Positions 1 through 9,198 of a DNA stretch of 64,000 nucleotides are shown in pieces. The DNA comes from Sphingopyxis sp. H053 (GTDB taxonomy: Bacteria > Pseudomonadota > Alphaproteobacteria > Sphingomonadales > Sphingomonadaceae): contig NZ_LNRU01000004.1 of assembly GCF_001468225.1 (NCBI RefSeq), positions 62,001 to 126,000 on the forward strand, written 5' to 3'. The first letter of the stretch is position 1; each line of letters begins with the position of its first letter. A program made the position numbers and the translations under genes. A model generated the notes under the pieces. The model had not been told where the DNA came from. It saw only the letters and a program-made list of their open reading frames with translations, and made no database searches.

Positions 1-168
1 CTCGCCGCGGCGGTCGATGCGGGGCGGTTGATCGCGTTGCTCGCCGACGAGCAGCCGCCCGCGCTGCCCGTGCATCTGCTGTTCGAACCGTCGCGCGCCG
101 GTTTGCCCGCGGTGCGGCTGTTCATTGCGGCGATGAAGGTACGGATGCGAATGGTGGGGCTGGTTTGA
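1..168 (+). CDS. LysR-type regulator, C-terminal fragment
   Basis: Only the last 55 codons are in the window; the frame is open from base 1 to a TGA at 166-168. The tail has the look of a LysR effector-domain end: a Pro-Val-His-Leu-Leu-Phe strand followed by Leu-Pro-Ala-Val-Arg-Leu-Phe-Ile, the usual position of the last helix. The DNA-binding half lies upstream of the window, so targets cannot be judged. It converges on the next gene. The family call rests on this short tail alone. Confidence 0.55.
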   Translation, partial: LAAAVDAGRLIALLADEQPPALPVHLLFEPSRAGLPAVRLFIAAMKVRMRMVGLV

Positions 169-201
169 GGGTGGGGTCTGGCGGGCGGCGGCTGAGGCAG
201 G

Positions 202-672
202 TTATTTCGCGGCCGGCGCTGCGGGGTCGTAGGACGAAACATGGTTCATCGCGATCACCCAGCGGCCGTCGATCTTGCGAAACAGACGGGTGTTGATCCC
301 TTCTTGCGACCGCTCGGGCCGCGCGAGATGATAGTGGCTGATGAGCAGCGCGGCGTCGGGCGCGAGGATGTCGATGCTGATGTCATAGAAATGGAGCGTG
401 CCGCGCCGCCCGGGTGAGCCGCCATAGTCGCGGACATAATGGTCGAGCGTGCCCTGCCACCCGTCCTGAATCCTGCCGCCCGAGACGAAGGTCACCCCGG
501 GGTTCCAGAAGCCCGCCATATAGCCGGTAAAATCGCTGCGGTTCCACGCCGCCTCCATATCGGCCACGACCTTCAGGATCGCCGCCTTCTCCGCCGTATC
601 GTCGGCGTGCGCCTGAGTTGTGGCTCCGAACAGCAGCAGCGCCGCCAGCAGCATCCTTATCCACTTCGTCAT
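202..672 (-). CDS. secreted SnoaL/DUF4440-like (NTF2-fold) protein
   Basis: 156 residues with a signal peptide (about 1-23, ending Ala-His-Ala). The mature part matches the DUF4440/SnoaL-like NTF2 fold: an early Trp-Asn-Arg-Ser-Asp, a middle Gly-Trp-Gln-Gly and a late Arg-Trp-Val-Ile-Ala-Met-Asn-His-Val-Ser. The start has a good Shine-Dalgarno (GAGGAGAG). It lies 13 bp downstream of the amidohydrolase gene on the same strand, so the two are probably cotranscribed and exported together. No substrate can be assigned; the fold serves both as enzyme and as binding protein. Confidence 0.8.
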   Translation of the reverse strand: MTKWIRMLLAALLLFGATTQAHADDTAEKAAILKVVADMEAAWNRSDFTGYMAGFWNPGVTFVSGGRIQDGWQGTLDHYVRDYGGSPGRRGTLHFYDISIDILAPDAALLISHYHLARPERSQEGINTRLFRKIDGRWVIAMNHVSSYDPAAPAAK

Positions 673-685
673 GGGATCTCTCTCC

Positions 686-2200
686 TCAGGGTTTGCGCAG
701 GAACAGCGGATGTTCGGGCAGGCGCGAGCAATCGACGATCTTCCCGCCCGCGATCACCGTCTCGACCTTTTCGATATTGCGAATGTCGGCGAGCGGGTCG
801 TCCGTCAGCAGGACGAGGTCGGCGATCTTGCCGGGCTCGATCGTGCCGAGGTCGGCGCTCATGCGCGCGGCGGCGGCGCCATGTTTGGTGCCCGCGACGA
901 TCGCCTCCATCGGGGTCATGCCGAGTTCGACGAGCCCCTCGATCGCGCGGATCGTGCCGATCCCCGGCTCGGCCTCATCGCCCTTGGGCACGCGGCGGAA
1001 TTCGGGAGCGTCGCCATAGAAGCTGTCGGTCGCCGGGGTGACCCGGCATCCCGCCTTGATCAGCCGTTCGGCGTTGCGGCGCTGCACGTCCTGATTGTCG
1101 TCCATCATTTCGAGCCGCCGCCAGCGTTCGGCGCTGGTTGTCGCGGGCGGCATCTTCGCGATCTTCGCCTCCAGTTCTGCGCGCTTGGCGAGATGCTTCT
1201 TTCGATAGTCGCCGGTGATGTAATTCGACCGGATCCCGCACAGCACATCCTTCTTCACGATCAGCGCGATCAGCTCATCAGGCAGGTCGCGGCTCGTCAG
1301 CTCGGGATGCTGGATCAGGTCGATCCCCGCCTCGACGGCGAGCGTCAGTCCTTCCGAACTGGTGGCGTGCGTCTCGACCGGCTTGCCGCGCTTGTGCGCT
1401 TCCTCGACGATCACCGCCTGCTGGCGCGGCGAAAAGCCGATCAGCGCGGGGCGCAGGAAATGGCTGGTGCCGCCATATTTGATGAAGTCGACCCCCTTGT
1501 CGAGATAGCGGTTCATCGCGACGCGCAGCTCGTCGGGCGTCATGTCCATGATCTCTTCGCCCATGTCCTGCGCGAGCAGGTCGTTCCATTTCTCCTGGAA
1601 CAGCGACAGGTCCGAATCCTTGGTGAGCGAGAAGGTCAGCGAGAAGGGCCCGCCCCAGCCGAGGATGTTGCCCGCTGCCTTGAGCCTCGTGCCGACGACT
1701 TCGCCACGGTCGATGCGGTCGCGCACCGTCAGGATCGGCGGCAAGACGCCATAGCTGTCGCGCATCGTCGTCACGCCATAGGTCAGCGCGCGCTGCGCGA
1801 ATTCGAGCGCGAGTTCCTCGCCGCGGTCGGCATATTTCAGCGACGTGTCGCGTCGCGCCGGCTGGCCATAGACCGAGACATGGACATTGCTGTCGATGAA
1901 GCCGGGCAGCAGATAGCGACCGCGGCCGTCGATGACTTGCGCCCCCGCCGTGTCGGCACCGCCCTTGGCGATCGAAACGATCCGGCCCTTTTCGACGACG
2001 ACGGTCACGCCCGGCTTCGGCGGCGCGCCCGTCCCGTCGATCAGCGTGACGCCGGTGATGGCGATCCGCCCCCCGGCAGGCGCCTCCGCGCGAGTCGCCG
2101 CCGGGACGAAAAGCGCGGAAAACATCAGAAACATGCCAGCAAAAGCGGTTCTAAGACAGTTTGTTGCGGTCAAGCGACCCTCCCCGGAAACATGTGGCAT
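686..2200 (-). CDS. exported amidohydrolase (cog1228-like) with an altered metal motif
   Basis: 504 residues, signal peptide in the first 40, then the composite beta-sandwich/TIM-barrel of the amidohydrolase superfamily: Ile-Thr-Gly-Val-Thr-Leu-Ile-Asp-Gly-Thr-Gly near 46 and Leu-Pro-Gly-Phe-Ile-Asp near 98. The usual His-x-His pair reads Asn105-Val-His107. Other ligands look present (Phe-Ile-Lys-Tyr, Glu-Thr-His-Ala, Ile-Gln-His-Pro, Ala-Thr-Asp-Ser). Some cog1228 members are prolidases cleaving Xaa-Pro, which would fit this locus, but the substrate is inferred. It is divergent from the TonB receptor, sharing a GTATAC operator region, and is followed by the SnoaL-like gene. Confidence 0.85.
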   Translation of the reverse strand: MPHVSGEGRLTATNCLRTAFAGMFLMFSALFVPAATRAEAPAGGRIAITGVTLIDGTGAPPKPGVTVVVEKGRIVSIAKGGADTAGAQVIDGRGRYLLPGFIDSNVHVSVYGQPARRDTSLKYADRGEELALEFAQRALTYGVTTMRDSYGVLPPILTVRDRIDRGEVVGTRLKAAGNILGWGGPFSLTFSLTKDSDLSLFQEKWNDLLAQDMGEEIMDMTPDELRVAMNRYLDKGVDFIKYGGTSHFLRPALIGFSPRQQAVIVEEAHKRGKPVETHATSSEGLTLAVEAGIDLIQHPELTSRDLPDELIALIVKKDVLCGIRSNYITGDYRKKHLAKRAELEAKIAKMPPATTSAERWRRLEMMDDNQDVQRRNAERLIKAGCRVTPATDSFYGDAPEFRRVPKGDEAEPGIGTIRAIEGLVELGMTPMEAIVAGTKHGAAAARMSADLGTIEPGKIADLVLLTDDPLADIRNIEKVETVIAGGKIVDCSRLPEHPLFLRKP

Positions 2201-2217
2201 TGACTCTTCGAAGATTG

Positions 2218-2241
2218 AGTATATCGTATTTCGTATACAGT
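2218..2241. promoter_or_regulatory. operator 1 (GTATAC palindrome), probable GntR site
   Basis: The core is TTCGTATACAGT at 2230-2241, preceded by a related GTATATCGTAT at 2219-2229. The spacer separates the divergent amidohydrolase and TonB receptor operons. The same GTATAC-centred core with TC on its left occurs in three other control regions of this locus. Palindromes of this type are typical of FCD-class GntR regulators (for example the UxuR/ExuR kind), and one such regulator is encoded at 12703-13350. Binding is inferred. Confidence 0.65.
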
Positions 2242-2642
2242 AATAGCAAAAAGGGGTCCTGATGCTGTACCGCGAGGAATTAGCGACGCGTGGCGCCGCC
2301 GCTTTTTCGCGGATGGCCGCTCACGCGCCAAGGCTATCCTATCAGACTCAAATGCCCGGAGCCCGCAAGGGCATTCCGGCGGCCACCGATCACCGCCCCG
2401 CGCGCGATGAAGGGACGTGTTTCCCCTTCGATCCCGCTGCCAGCGAGGGCGCCCAAAGCTCCGACATGTTCACCGTTCAGCCAGCCGGGTCGCGGCGCGA
2501 AAAATCGCGCCTGTCCCGGACAAAAAATGAGGCCTGAGCGGCGTCCGGGGAAGTGTGCAGGAGAACGACGTCGCCCGCCGGTCGGCGGGCGGCACAAGCG
2601 AAATCAACGACAGGCCAAAGGCCGTACACAGGGAGCGTCCAT
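2242..2642 (+). other. about 400-base leader before the TonB receptor gene, with stem-loops
   Basis: No convincing gene is seen here; the reading frame at 2262-2537 lacks a ribosome site and looks unconstrained. If transcription starts at operator 1 the receptor mRNA has a leader of about 400 nt. Visible structures are a stem AATGCCC/GGGCATT (2351-2375), a perfect 7-bp stem GGCGCGA/TCGCGCC with an AAAA loop (2494-2511), an adjoining palindrome TGTCCCGGACA (2512-2522), and an 8-bp stem CGCCCGCC/GGCGGGCG with a GGTC loop (2572-2591) about 50 bases before the start codon. A second promoter within this stretch is also possible. Confidence 0.45.
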
Positions 2643-5576
2643 ATGTCTTACGATCGAATCAATCCGCAGGTCCGTTTTCGCCGCATACTTCTTGCCACCA
2701 GCCTGTTGTCCACCATCCTGCTGCCCGGCGTCGCATCCGCGCAGGATGTTGCGGCCGACGAAACCGCCGCTGAAGCGCCGACCGACATCATCGTGACGGG
2801 GTCGCGCCTGCAGCGCACCGACCTGACCGCGCCGAGCCCGATCACGGTCGTCGGACAGGAAGATGTCCAGCTGTCGGGCAACCTCACGCTCGAAAAGACG
2901 ATGAACGAATTCCCGCAGCTCGCCTCGGGCAATACCTCGACCGTCAACAACGGCGGCGGCGCGGGCGTGCTCACCGCGAACCTGCGCGGGCTGGGCGAAA
3001 CGCGCACGCTGACGCTGGTCAACGGTCGCCGCTTCATTCCGGCGAACTCGAACGGCTCGGTCGACTTGACCAGCATCCCCGACGCGCTGATCAAGCGGGT
3101 CGAGGTGATCACCGGCGGTGCGTCGGCGGTTTATGGTTCGGACGCAATCGCGGGCGCGGTGAACTTCATCCTCGACGACAGCTTCGAAGGCCTGCAGATG
3201 TCGGCGCAGGCCGGCATTTCGGACCGCGGTGACGCCGCGTCGAAAAAGATCGACATCACCTTCGGCGCCGACCTCGGCGGCGGCCGCGGCAACGTCGCGA
3301 TTTCGGGCGCCTGGGCAAAACAGGATCCGATCACGCAGGCCGACCGTCCGTTCGGCCGGGTTCCGCTCGCCGAAATCAACGGCCAGCTCGTCTATTCGGG
3401 TTCGGGCAACATCCCGGGCACTCGCGTCCCGCTCAGCCAGGCGCAGCGCAATGCGCTGGTCGGCGTCAACTTGACGCCGAGCGGCCCCTGCACCTCGATC
3501 ACCGGCATCCGCTTCGGCGCCGGCGGCACCCCGCTGCCCTATTGCCAGCCCGAGGACACCTATAATTACGCGCCATTCAACCTGCTCCAGCGTCCGCTCG
3601 AACGCATCAATTTCTCGGCGCTGGCGCATTATGACGTCACCGACCATATCACCGCCTATGCCGAAGCCTTCTTCGTCAACGCGCGCAACAATTCAAAGCT
3701 GGCGCCCGACAGTTTCACGCCGGTAACGCCCGGCGCGGCGTCGTCGACGCTGCTCGTGCCGAACTATGCGACCAGTGCCAGCCTGTCGCCCGCAGTGCGC
3801 GATTTCTTCATCAACAATCGCGCGCTGTTCGATGCCGATGGCGACGGCACCGCAGCTGTGGTCGGCGGCGGCCGGCGCGCCGACGAACTCGGCACGCGCG
3901 ACAGCTTCTTCGAACGCCAGTCCTATGCGATCACCACCGGCCTGCGCGGCGATTTCGACGTCGGCAAGCATAGCTGGCGCTGGGATGCTTTCTATCAATA
4001 TCTGCGCAACCGCACCGATACCCGGGCCGAAGGCGTGATCAACCAGACGCGCCTCAGCCTTGGGCTCGATTCGATCGTCAACGGTTCGGGCCAGGTCGTT
4101 TGCAGGTCGGGAGTTCCGGGCTGCGTCCCCGTCTCGATCTTCGGCCTCGGTTCGATTTCCCCCCAAGCCGGCGTCTATCTGACGCCGCCGCGTACGAGCC
4201 ACGACATCTTCGAACGCCAGGTCGCCGGCGCCTCGCTGAGCGGCACGTTGTTCGATCTGCCTGCCGGCCCGGTCGCGGTTGCGGTCGGCGTCGAATATCG
4301 CAAGGACAGCTATCAGTCGACGCCGAGCGCGATGGACCTCAACAAGGAATATGGCGCCGCGTCGAACAACGCGCTGGCGGGTTCGTTCGACGTGAAGGAA
4401 ATCTTCGGCGAAATCCGCATCCCGATCCTGTCGGACACGCCCTTCTTCGACACGCTCGCGATCGAAGGGGCGGCGCGCTATTCGGACTATTCGACCGTCG
4501 GCGGGGTCTTCACCTGGAAAGCGGGCGGCGAATGGGCGCCGGTCAGCTGGGTCCGAATTCGCGGTGCGTATAACAGCGCGATCCGCGCGCCGAACATCAA
4601 CGAGCTGTTTTCGGCCGTCGGTCAGGGCTTCACCGGGGGCACCGATCCGTGTGCGCGTCCGAACCTGACCGGCACCGACCCACGCAGCCAGCAGCTGCGC
4701 GACTTCTGCGTCGCGCAGGGCGTTCCTGCGGGCGACATCGCGACCTTCACGCAGGCGACGTTGGGGCTGACGCAGGAAACGGGCGGCAATCCCAACCTGA
4801 CCGAAGAAAAGTCGAAGACCTACACGATCGGTGCGGTGATCTCGCCGCCGTTCATCCCGCGCCTCAACATCACCGTCGACTATTTCAATGTCGAGGTGAA
4901 GGGCGCGATCACGACGATCAACGCGCAGCAGACGCTGAATGACTGCTACACGGGCCTCAACGCGAACAGCCCGACCTGCCGGTCGGTCTTCCGCCTCTCC
5001 AGCGGCCAGATCGACTATGTCCGCACCAACCAGAATAATATCGGTGCGCTCAAGGTCCGCGGTCTCGACGTACAGGGCGATTACACCATCCCGCTTCCCG
5101 CGGCGCTCGGTGACGATGCCCAGCTGCGCCTGACCGGTGTTGCGAGCTGGCTGTTCGAACGCTCGACGCAGGTGCTCAGCACCGTCGCCCCGCAGGATTG
5201 CGCCGGCTTCTATGGCGCGGGCTGTTCGACCGGCACCGGCGGGTTTATCGTTCCGGACTTCAAGCTGAATCTTGGCGCCGCCTACACCAGCGGTCCGCTG
5301 AGCATCCGCGGTCAGGCCCGGATGATCGGCGGCCTCAAAGTGTTCCCGACGGTCACCACCACCAATATCAAGACGGCCCCGGCCACCTGGTATTTCGACC
5401 TGACCAGCACCTTCGAGATCAACGACAACTTCACCTTCTTCGCCGGCGTCGACAATCTGCTCGACAAGATGCCGCCGATCCTCGGCACCACTTTCGTCGG
5501 CGACGCCAACGTCGACGTGTCGCTCTACGACACGCTCGGCCGGCGCTATTTCGCCGGTGTCCGGATGAAGTTCTAA
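2643..5576 (+). CDS. TonB-dependent outer-membrane receptor
   Basis: 977 residues from the ATG at 2643, preceded by AGGGAG; the frame is open further upstream but only this start gives a signal peptide (about 1-34, ending Ala-Ser-Ala-Gln). A TonB-box-like Asp-Ile-Ile-Val-Thr-Gly-Ser-Arg follows near 48, then the plug domain (about 55-175) with Leu-Val-Asn-Gly-Arg-Arg and the Gly-Gly-Ala-Ser-Ala-Val-Tyr-Gly-Ser-Asp motif. The rest is a beta-barrel ending in Phe. It should import its ligand with TonB/ExbBD energy. As the first gene after operator 1 and followed by two hydrolase genes, it probably takes up Pro/Hyp-rich peptides or glycopeptides; the ligand is inferred from context. Confidence 0.95.
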   Translation: MSYDRINPQVRFRRILLATSLLSTILLPGVASAQDVAADETAAEAPTDIIVTGSRLQRTDLTAPSPITVVGQEDVQLSGNLTLEKTMNEFPQLASGNTSTVNNGGGAGVLTANLRGLGETRTLTLVNGRRFIPANSNGSVDLTSIPDALIKRVEVITGGASAVYGSDAIAGAVNFILDDSFEGLQMSAQAGISDRGDAASKKIDITFGADLGGGRGNVAISGAWAKQDPITQADRPFGRVPLAEINGQLVYSGSGNIPGTRVPLSQAQRNALVGVNLTPSGPCTSITGIRFGAGGTPLPYCQPEDTYNYAPFNLLQRPLERINFSALAHYDVTDHITAYAEAFFVNARNNSKLAPDSFTPVTPGAASSTLLVPNYATSASLSPAVRDFFINNRALFDADGDGTAAVVGGGRRADELGTRDSFFERQSYAITTGLRGDFDVGKHSWRWDAFYQYLRNRTDTRAEGVINQTRLSLGLDSIVNGSGQVVCRSGVPGCVPVSIFGLGSISPQAGVYLTPPRTSHDIFERQVAGASLSGTLFDLPAGPVAVAVGVEYRKDSYQSTPSAMDLNKEYGAASNNALAGSFDVKEIFGEIRIPILSDTPFFDTLAIEGAARYSDYSTVGGVFTWKAGGEWAPVSWVRIRGAYNSAIRAPNINELFSAVGQGFTGGTDPCARPNLTGTDPRSQQLRDFCVAQGVPAGDIATFTQATLGLTQETGGNPNLTEEKSKTYTIGAVISPPFIPRLNITVDYFNVEVKGAITTINAQQTLNDCYTGLNANSPTCRSVFRLSSGQIDYVRTNQNNIGALKVRGLDVQGDYTIPLPAALGDDAQLRLTGVASWLFERSTQVLSTVAPQDCAGFYGAGCSTGTGGFIVPDFKLNLGAAYTSGPLSIRGQARMIGGLKVFPTVTTTNIKTAPATWYFDLTSTFEINDNFTFFAGVDNLLDKMPPILGTTFVGDANVDVSLYDTLGRRYFAGVRMKF

Positions 5577-5588
5577 AAAGTTGCTCCC

Positions 5589-5627
5589 GGCCGGCGGCGC
5601 GTCACTGCTCCGCCGGCCTTTCTTTTT
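5589..5627 (+). terminator. intrinsic terminator/attenuator after the TonB receptor gene
   Basis: A 9-bp GC stem GGCCGGCGG/CCGCCGGCC with a 12-nt loop is followed by TTTCTTTTT. It lies between the receptor and the amidohydrolase gene, whose start is only about 20 bases further on, so it more likely lowers expression of the two downstream genes relative to the receptor than ends the operon. Confidence 0.75.
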
Positions 5628-5649
5628 CCGCTATGGAAGGCGCTATTTC

Positions 5650-7296
5650 ATGACCTTCAAACCGCGTCGTATCGCCGCCCTGATGGCGGCCGCCTCTTTA
5701 TTCGCCGTCCTCCCCGTCACCACCGCAGCGGCGCCCGCGCCGGCCGGACAGACGGCGGCCGACGTCATCCCCGCACGCACCGAAGGAATCGGTCCGTTCA
5801 AGCGCGTCGTGCTGCGCAACGTCACCATGATCGACGGCACGGGCGCGCCCGCGCAGGGTCCGTTCGATATCGTGATCGAGAACGACCGCATCGCGCAGAT
5901 CAAGTCGATCGGTTCCCCCGGAGCGATCGATCCCGCCGAGCGCGCCGCACCCGGCGATCAGGAGATGGACCTTACCGGCTATTATGTGATGCCGGGGTTC
6001 GTCGACGCGCACGTCCACCTTCATTCGCTCAGCGATTCGCAGAAGGTGCCGTCGGACTACATCCTCAAGCTGTGGATGGCCCACGGCATCACCTCGGTCC
6101 GCGACCTTGGCAGCGGTCACCCGATCGAATGGCTGGTGGACATCAAGAAGCGCAGCGAGCGCAACGAGATCGTCGCCCCGCGGATCGACATCTATCCGAT
6201 GTTCCACCAGATACGCGGGCCGGTGAACGACGCGGCGACAGCGCGCGCAGTTATCCAGGAGGCGAAGAAGCGCGGCGCCGACGGCATCAAGTTCATCGGC
6301 GGCGCGCCCGAAGATGTGCTTTACGCCGCGATCGACGAGACGAAGAAGCAGGGGCTGCACAGCACGATGCACCATGCGCAGCAGCTGGTCGCCTATGCCG
6401 ATGTGGTGGACACGTCGGGCGCCGGTCTTGAAAGCATGGAGCATTGGTACGGGCTGCCCGAGGCGATGTTCACCGACAAGCGCGTCCAGTCCTTCCCGAC
6501 CGACTTCATCAACAACGACGAGCAGATGCGCTTCGGCGAAGCCGGGAAGCTGTGGGCGCAAACCGCCGAGCCCGGGTCCGACGCGTGGAACAAGGTGATG
6601 GATACGTTGCTCGAGCGCAAGTTCGTGCTCGACCCGACCTTCACCGCGTACCTGACCAGCCGCGACTTCATGCGCATGAGCCGCGCGAGCTGGCACGACG
6701 AATATACGATGCCCGCGCTGTGGGACTATTACCGCCCCAGCCGCGTCAACCACGGCGCTTACTGGTTCGACTGGACCACCGAGCATGAGATGGCGTGGAA
6801 GGACAATTACCGGCGCTGGATGCGCTTCGTGAACGATTACAAGAATCGCGGCGGCCGGGTGACGATCGGCAGCGACGCCGGCTATATCTATAACCTCTAC
6901 GGCTTCGGCTACATCCAGGAGATGGAGCTGATGCGCGAGGCGGGCTTCAGCTCGCTCGAGGTGATCCACGCCGCGACGCAGGAAGGCGCCCGGCTGCTCG
7001 GCCATGACGATCAGGTCGGCACGATCCGCGTCGGGCGCAAGGCCGACCTCGTCGTCGTGAAGGGGAATCCGCTCGCCAACCTCAAGCTGCTGTTCGGCAC
7101 CGGATCGGTGCGGCTGAACGATGCGACGGGCAAGGTCGAACGCGTCGGCGGCATCGCCTACACGATCAAGGACGGCATCATCTATGACGCGGCGAAGCTG
7201 CGCGCCGAAATTCGCGACATGGTGGCGAAATCGAAGGCCGAGCGCGGTTTGCCGCCCGGCCCGATGGTGATCGAAAATGCAGGGACCGCGAACTGA
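5650..7296 (+). CDS. exported metal-dependent amidohydrolase (cog1228, prolidase-like)
   Basis: 548 residues from the ATG at 5650 (GGAAGG upstream), with a signal peptide of about 32 residues. Unlike its paralogue at 686-2200, all the expected binuclear metal residues can be seen: His121-Val-His123, Lys214 (carboxylated Lys in Ile-Lys-Phe), His241 or His242, His265 and Asp409 (Gly-Ser-Asp-Ala). The C-terminal Arg-Lys-Ala-Asp-Leu-Val-Val strand closes the beta-sandwich. Characterised cog1228 members include prolidases and other Xaa-amino acid or N-acyl amino acid hydrolases. Sitting between a TonB receptor and a DUF885 peptidase, release of Pro or Hyp from dipeptides is a reasonable inference. 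Confidence 0.88.
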   Translation: MTFKPRRIAALMAAASLFAVLPVTTAAAPAPAGQTAADVIPARTEGIGPFKRVVLRNVTMIDGTGAPAQGPFDIVIENDRIAQIKSIGSPGAIDPAERAAPGDQEMDLTGYYVMPGFVDAHVHLHSLSDSQKVPSDYILKLWMAHGITSVRDLGSGHPIEWLVDIKKRSERNEIVAPRIDIYPMFHQIRGPVNDAATARAVIQEAKKRGADGIKFIGGAPEDVLYAAIDETKKQGLHSTMHHAQQLVAYADVVDTSGAGLESMEHWYGLPEAMFTDKRVQSFPTDFINNDEQMRFGEAGKLWAQTAEPGSDAWNKVMDTLLERKFVLDPTFTAYLTSRDFMRMSRASWHDEYTMPALWDYYRPSRVNHGAYWFDWTTEHEMAWKDNYRRWMRFVNDYKNRGGRVTIGSDAGYIYNLYGFGYIQEMELMREAGFSSLEVIHAATQEGARLLGHDDQVGTIRVGRKADLVVVKGNPLANLKLLFGTGSVRLNDATGKVERVGGIAYTIKDGIIYDAAKLRAEIRDMVAKSKAERGLPPGPMVIENAGTAN

Positions 7297-7321
7297 TCCG
7301 AACGGACAAAGGGAGAAGACA

Positions 7322-9112
7322 ATGAACGGAGTTTCGGTGGCGCGGACGGTCGCGCTGGCGCTGGCGGCCTTTGCCGCGCAGGCGGCGATCGCACAGGCGC
7401 CCACGTCGGGCAGCGCGGATGCGCGATTGAAGGCGCTGTACGAGCGCGAATGGGACTGGCGTCAGCAACAGGGGCTGCGCAGCGGCCGCGGCGGCGAAGG
7501 CGACGGCCCGACGCATCTGCCCAGGGTCGACGCTGCGACGCAAAAGGCGCGGCTCGATTACTGGACCAAGGCGCTCGCCGAACTCGATGCGATCCCCGCC
7601 GATCAGCTTTCGCCCGAAGAGAAGATCAACGCCGCGGTGTTCCGCCAGTCGATCGAAACGATGGCGAACGACATCAAATACAAGACCTATGAGGCGCCGT
7701 TCAACGCCGACACCTTCTTCTGGTCGGGGCTCAATCCGCGCAGCGGCGGCTTTGCAACCGCGCAGGCGTATCGCAACTATATCGCGCGGATGCGCGACAT
7801 CCCGCGCTTCTTCGACGAGCAGACCGCGAATATGCGCGCCGGGCTCGCGCGCGGTTTCAGCGTGCCGCAGATCGCGGTGCAGGGCCGCGACGTCACGATC
7901 AAACCGTACCTGCCCGCCGATCAGACCAACTCATTCTACGACGCGTTCAAGGAAATGCCCTCGACGATCCCCGCAGCCGAACAGGCCGCGCTGCGCGCCG
8001 AGGGCGAGAAGGTGATCCGCGAGACCGTCGCGCCCGCCTATGCCAAGCTCTACGCATTCATCCGCGACGACTATATGAAGAAGGCGCGCACCACGCTGGC
8101 GGGGGAGAAGCAACCCGATGGCCCGGCCTTCTATCAGGCGCAGATCAAGGGTTTCACGACTCTCGACCTGACGCCCGAGCAGATCCACCAGATGGGGCTC
8201 AAGGAGGTCGCGCGGATCAAGGCCGAGATGGAGCAGGTGAAGGCGAGCACCGGGTTCAAGGGCGACATGCCGGCGTTCCTGAAGTTCCTGCGTACCGATC
8301 CGCAATTCTATCCCAAGACGCCTTACGAGCTGCTCGCCAAATCCTCCTATGTGGCGAAGCGGATGGATGCGAAGCTGCCCGAGACGATCGGCTTCCTGCC
8401 GCGGCGGCGCTTTGCGATCCTGCCGGTGCCGCCCGCGCTGGCGCCGATCTATACCGGCGGGCGCGGCGGGCTCGAAAGCTGCCTGATGAACACCTATGAT
8501 CTGCCATCGCGGCCGCTCTACACGCTGACCGCGCTCACCATCCACGAATGCAATCCGGGGCACAGCTTCCAGTCGGCGGTCGCGCAGGAAGCGACGCGCC
8601 GCCCTGCATTCCGGCGCGCCACCGGCTTTTCGGGCTATGGCGAGGGCTGGGCGCTCTATTGGGAATGGATGGGCAGCAAGCTCGGCATGTACGAGACGCC
8701 GTACGAGGATTTCGGTCGCCTCTCCTATGAAATGTGGCGCGCGTCGCGGCTCGTCATCGACACCGGCCTCCACCATTATGGCTGGAGCCGGCAGCAGGCG
8801 CAGGACTATCTGCGCGGCAACACCGCGCTGTCCGAGCATGAGATCACGACCGAGATCGATCGCTATATCGCATGGCCGGGACAGGCGCTGGCGTACAAGC
8901 TCGGCGAGATGCTGATCCGCCGCAAGCGCGCCGAAGCCGAAGCCGCGCTCGGCGACAAGTTCGACCAGCGCAACTTCCACGACGCGATCCTCGCGCTGGG
9001 TTCGGTGCCGCTGCCGGTGCTCGAAGCGCGGCTCGACCAGTTCATCGCCGACGGCGGGGTCAATCCGCCGGGCTTCAACCCCGCGCTGCCCGAGGTCGTC
9101 AGCGCGCCGTAG
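7322..9112 (+). CDS. DUF885 family putative metallopeptidase (copy 1)
   Basis: 596 residues from ATG 7322 (GGGAGAAG upstream), signal peptide to about residue 22 (Ala-Ile-Ala-Gln). DUF885 proteins carry a zinc-peptidase-like site: here His408-Glu409-Cys-Asn-Pro-Gly-His414, and Glu441 in Gly-Tyr-Gly-Glu-Gly-Trp as likely third ligand. Length is normal for the family. Two close paralogues lie in tandem at 23103 and 24875. It ends the receptor-amidohydrolase operon, 25 bp after the amidohydrolase. A periplasmic peptidase acting on imported Pro/Hyp-rich peptides is inferred; no DUF885 specificity can be read from sequence. Confidence 0.88.
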   Translation: MNGVSVARTVALALAAFAAQAAIAQAPTSGSADARLKALYEREWDWRQQQGLRSGRGGEGDGPTHLPRVDAATQKARLDYWTKALAELDAIPADQLSPEEKINAAVFRQSIETMANDIKYKTYEAPFNADTFFWSGLNPRSGGFATAQAYRNYIARMRDIPRFFDEQTANMRAGLARGFSVPQIAVQGRDVTIKPYLPADQTNSFYDAFKEMPSTIPAAEQAALRAEGEKVIRETVAPAYAKLYAFIRDDYMKKARTTLAGEKQPDGPAFYQAQIKGFTTLDLTPEQIHQMGLKEVARIKAEMEQVKASTGFKGDMPAFLKFLRTDPQFYPKTPYELLAKSSYVAKRMDAKLPETIGFLPRRRFAILPVPPALAPIYTGGRGGLESCLMNTYDLPSRPLYTLTALTIHECNPGHSFQSAVAQEATRRPAFRRATGFSGYGEGWALYWEWMGSKLGMYETPYEDFGRLSYEMWRASRLVIDTGLHHYGWSRQQAQDYLRGNTALSEHEITTEIDRYIAWPGQALAYKLGEMLIRRKRAEAEAALGDKFDQRNFHDAILALGSVPLPVLEARLDQFIADGGVNPPGFNPALPEVVSAP

Positions 9113-9135
9113 GAATTTCAGTGATCCTGACACTG

Positions 9136-9165
9136 GGGCGGCCGCAGCGATGCGGTCGCCCTCTT
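9136..9165 (+). terminator. intrinsic terminator of the receptor operon
   Basis: An 11-bp stem GGGCGGCCGCA/TGCGGTCGCCC (one G-U pair) with a GCGA tetraloop is followed by TCTTT. It lies just after the DUF885 stop codon, between convergent genes. Confidence 0.75.
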
Positions 9166-9198
9166 TGTATGCGATGACCCGGCCGGCCGCCCTTGCCG

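Noticed and set aside
620-2203. A 527-codon plus-strand frame
   Set aside because: It is antisense to the amidohydrolase and shows no recognisable motif.
2262-2537. A 91-codon frame in the TonB receptor leader
   Set aside because: No ribosome site, no recognisable family and overlap with stem-loops; more likely leader RNA.
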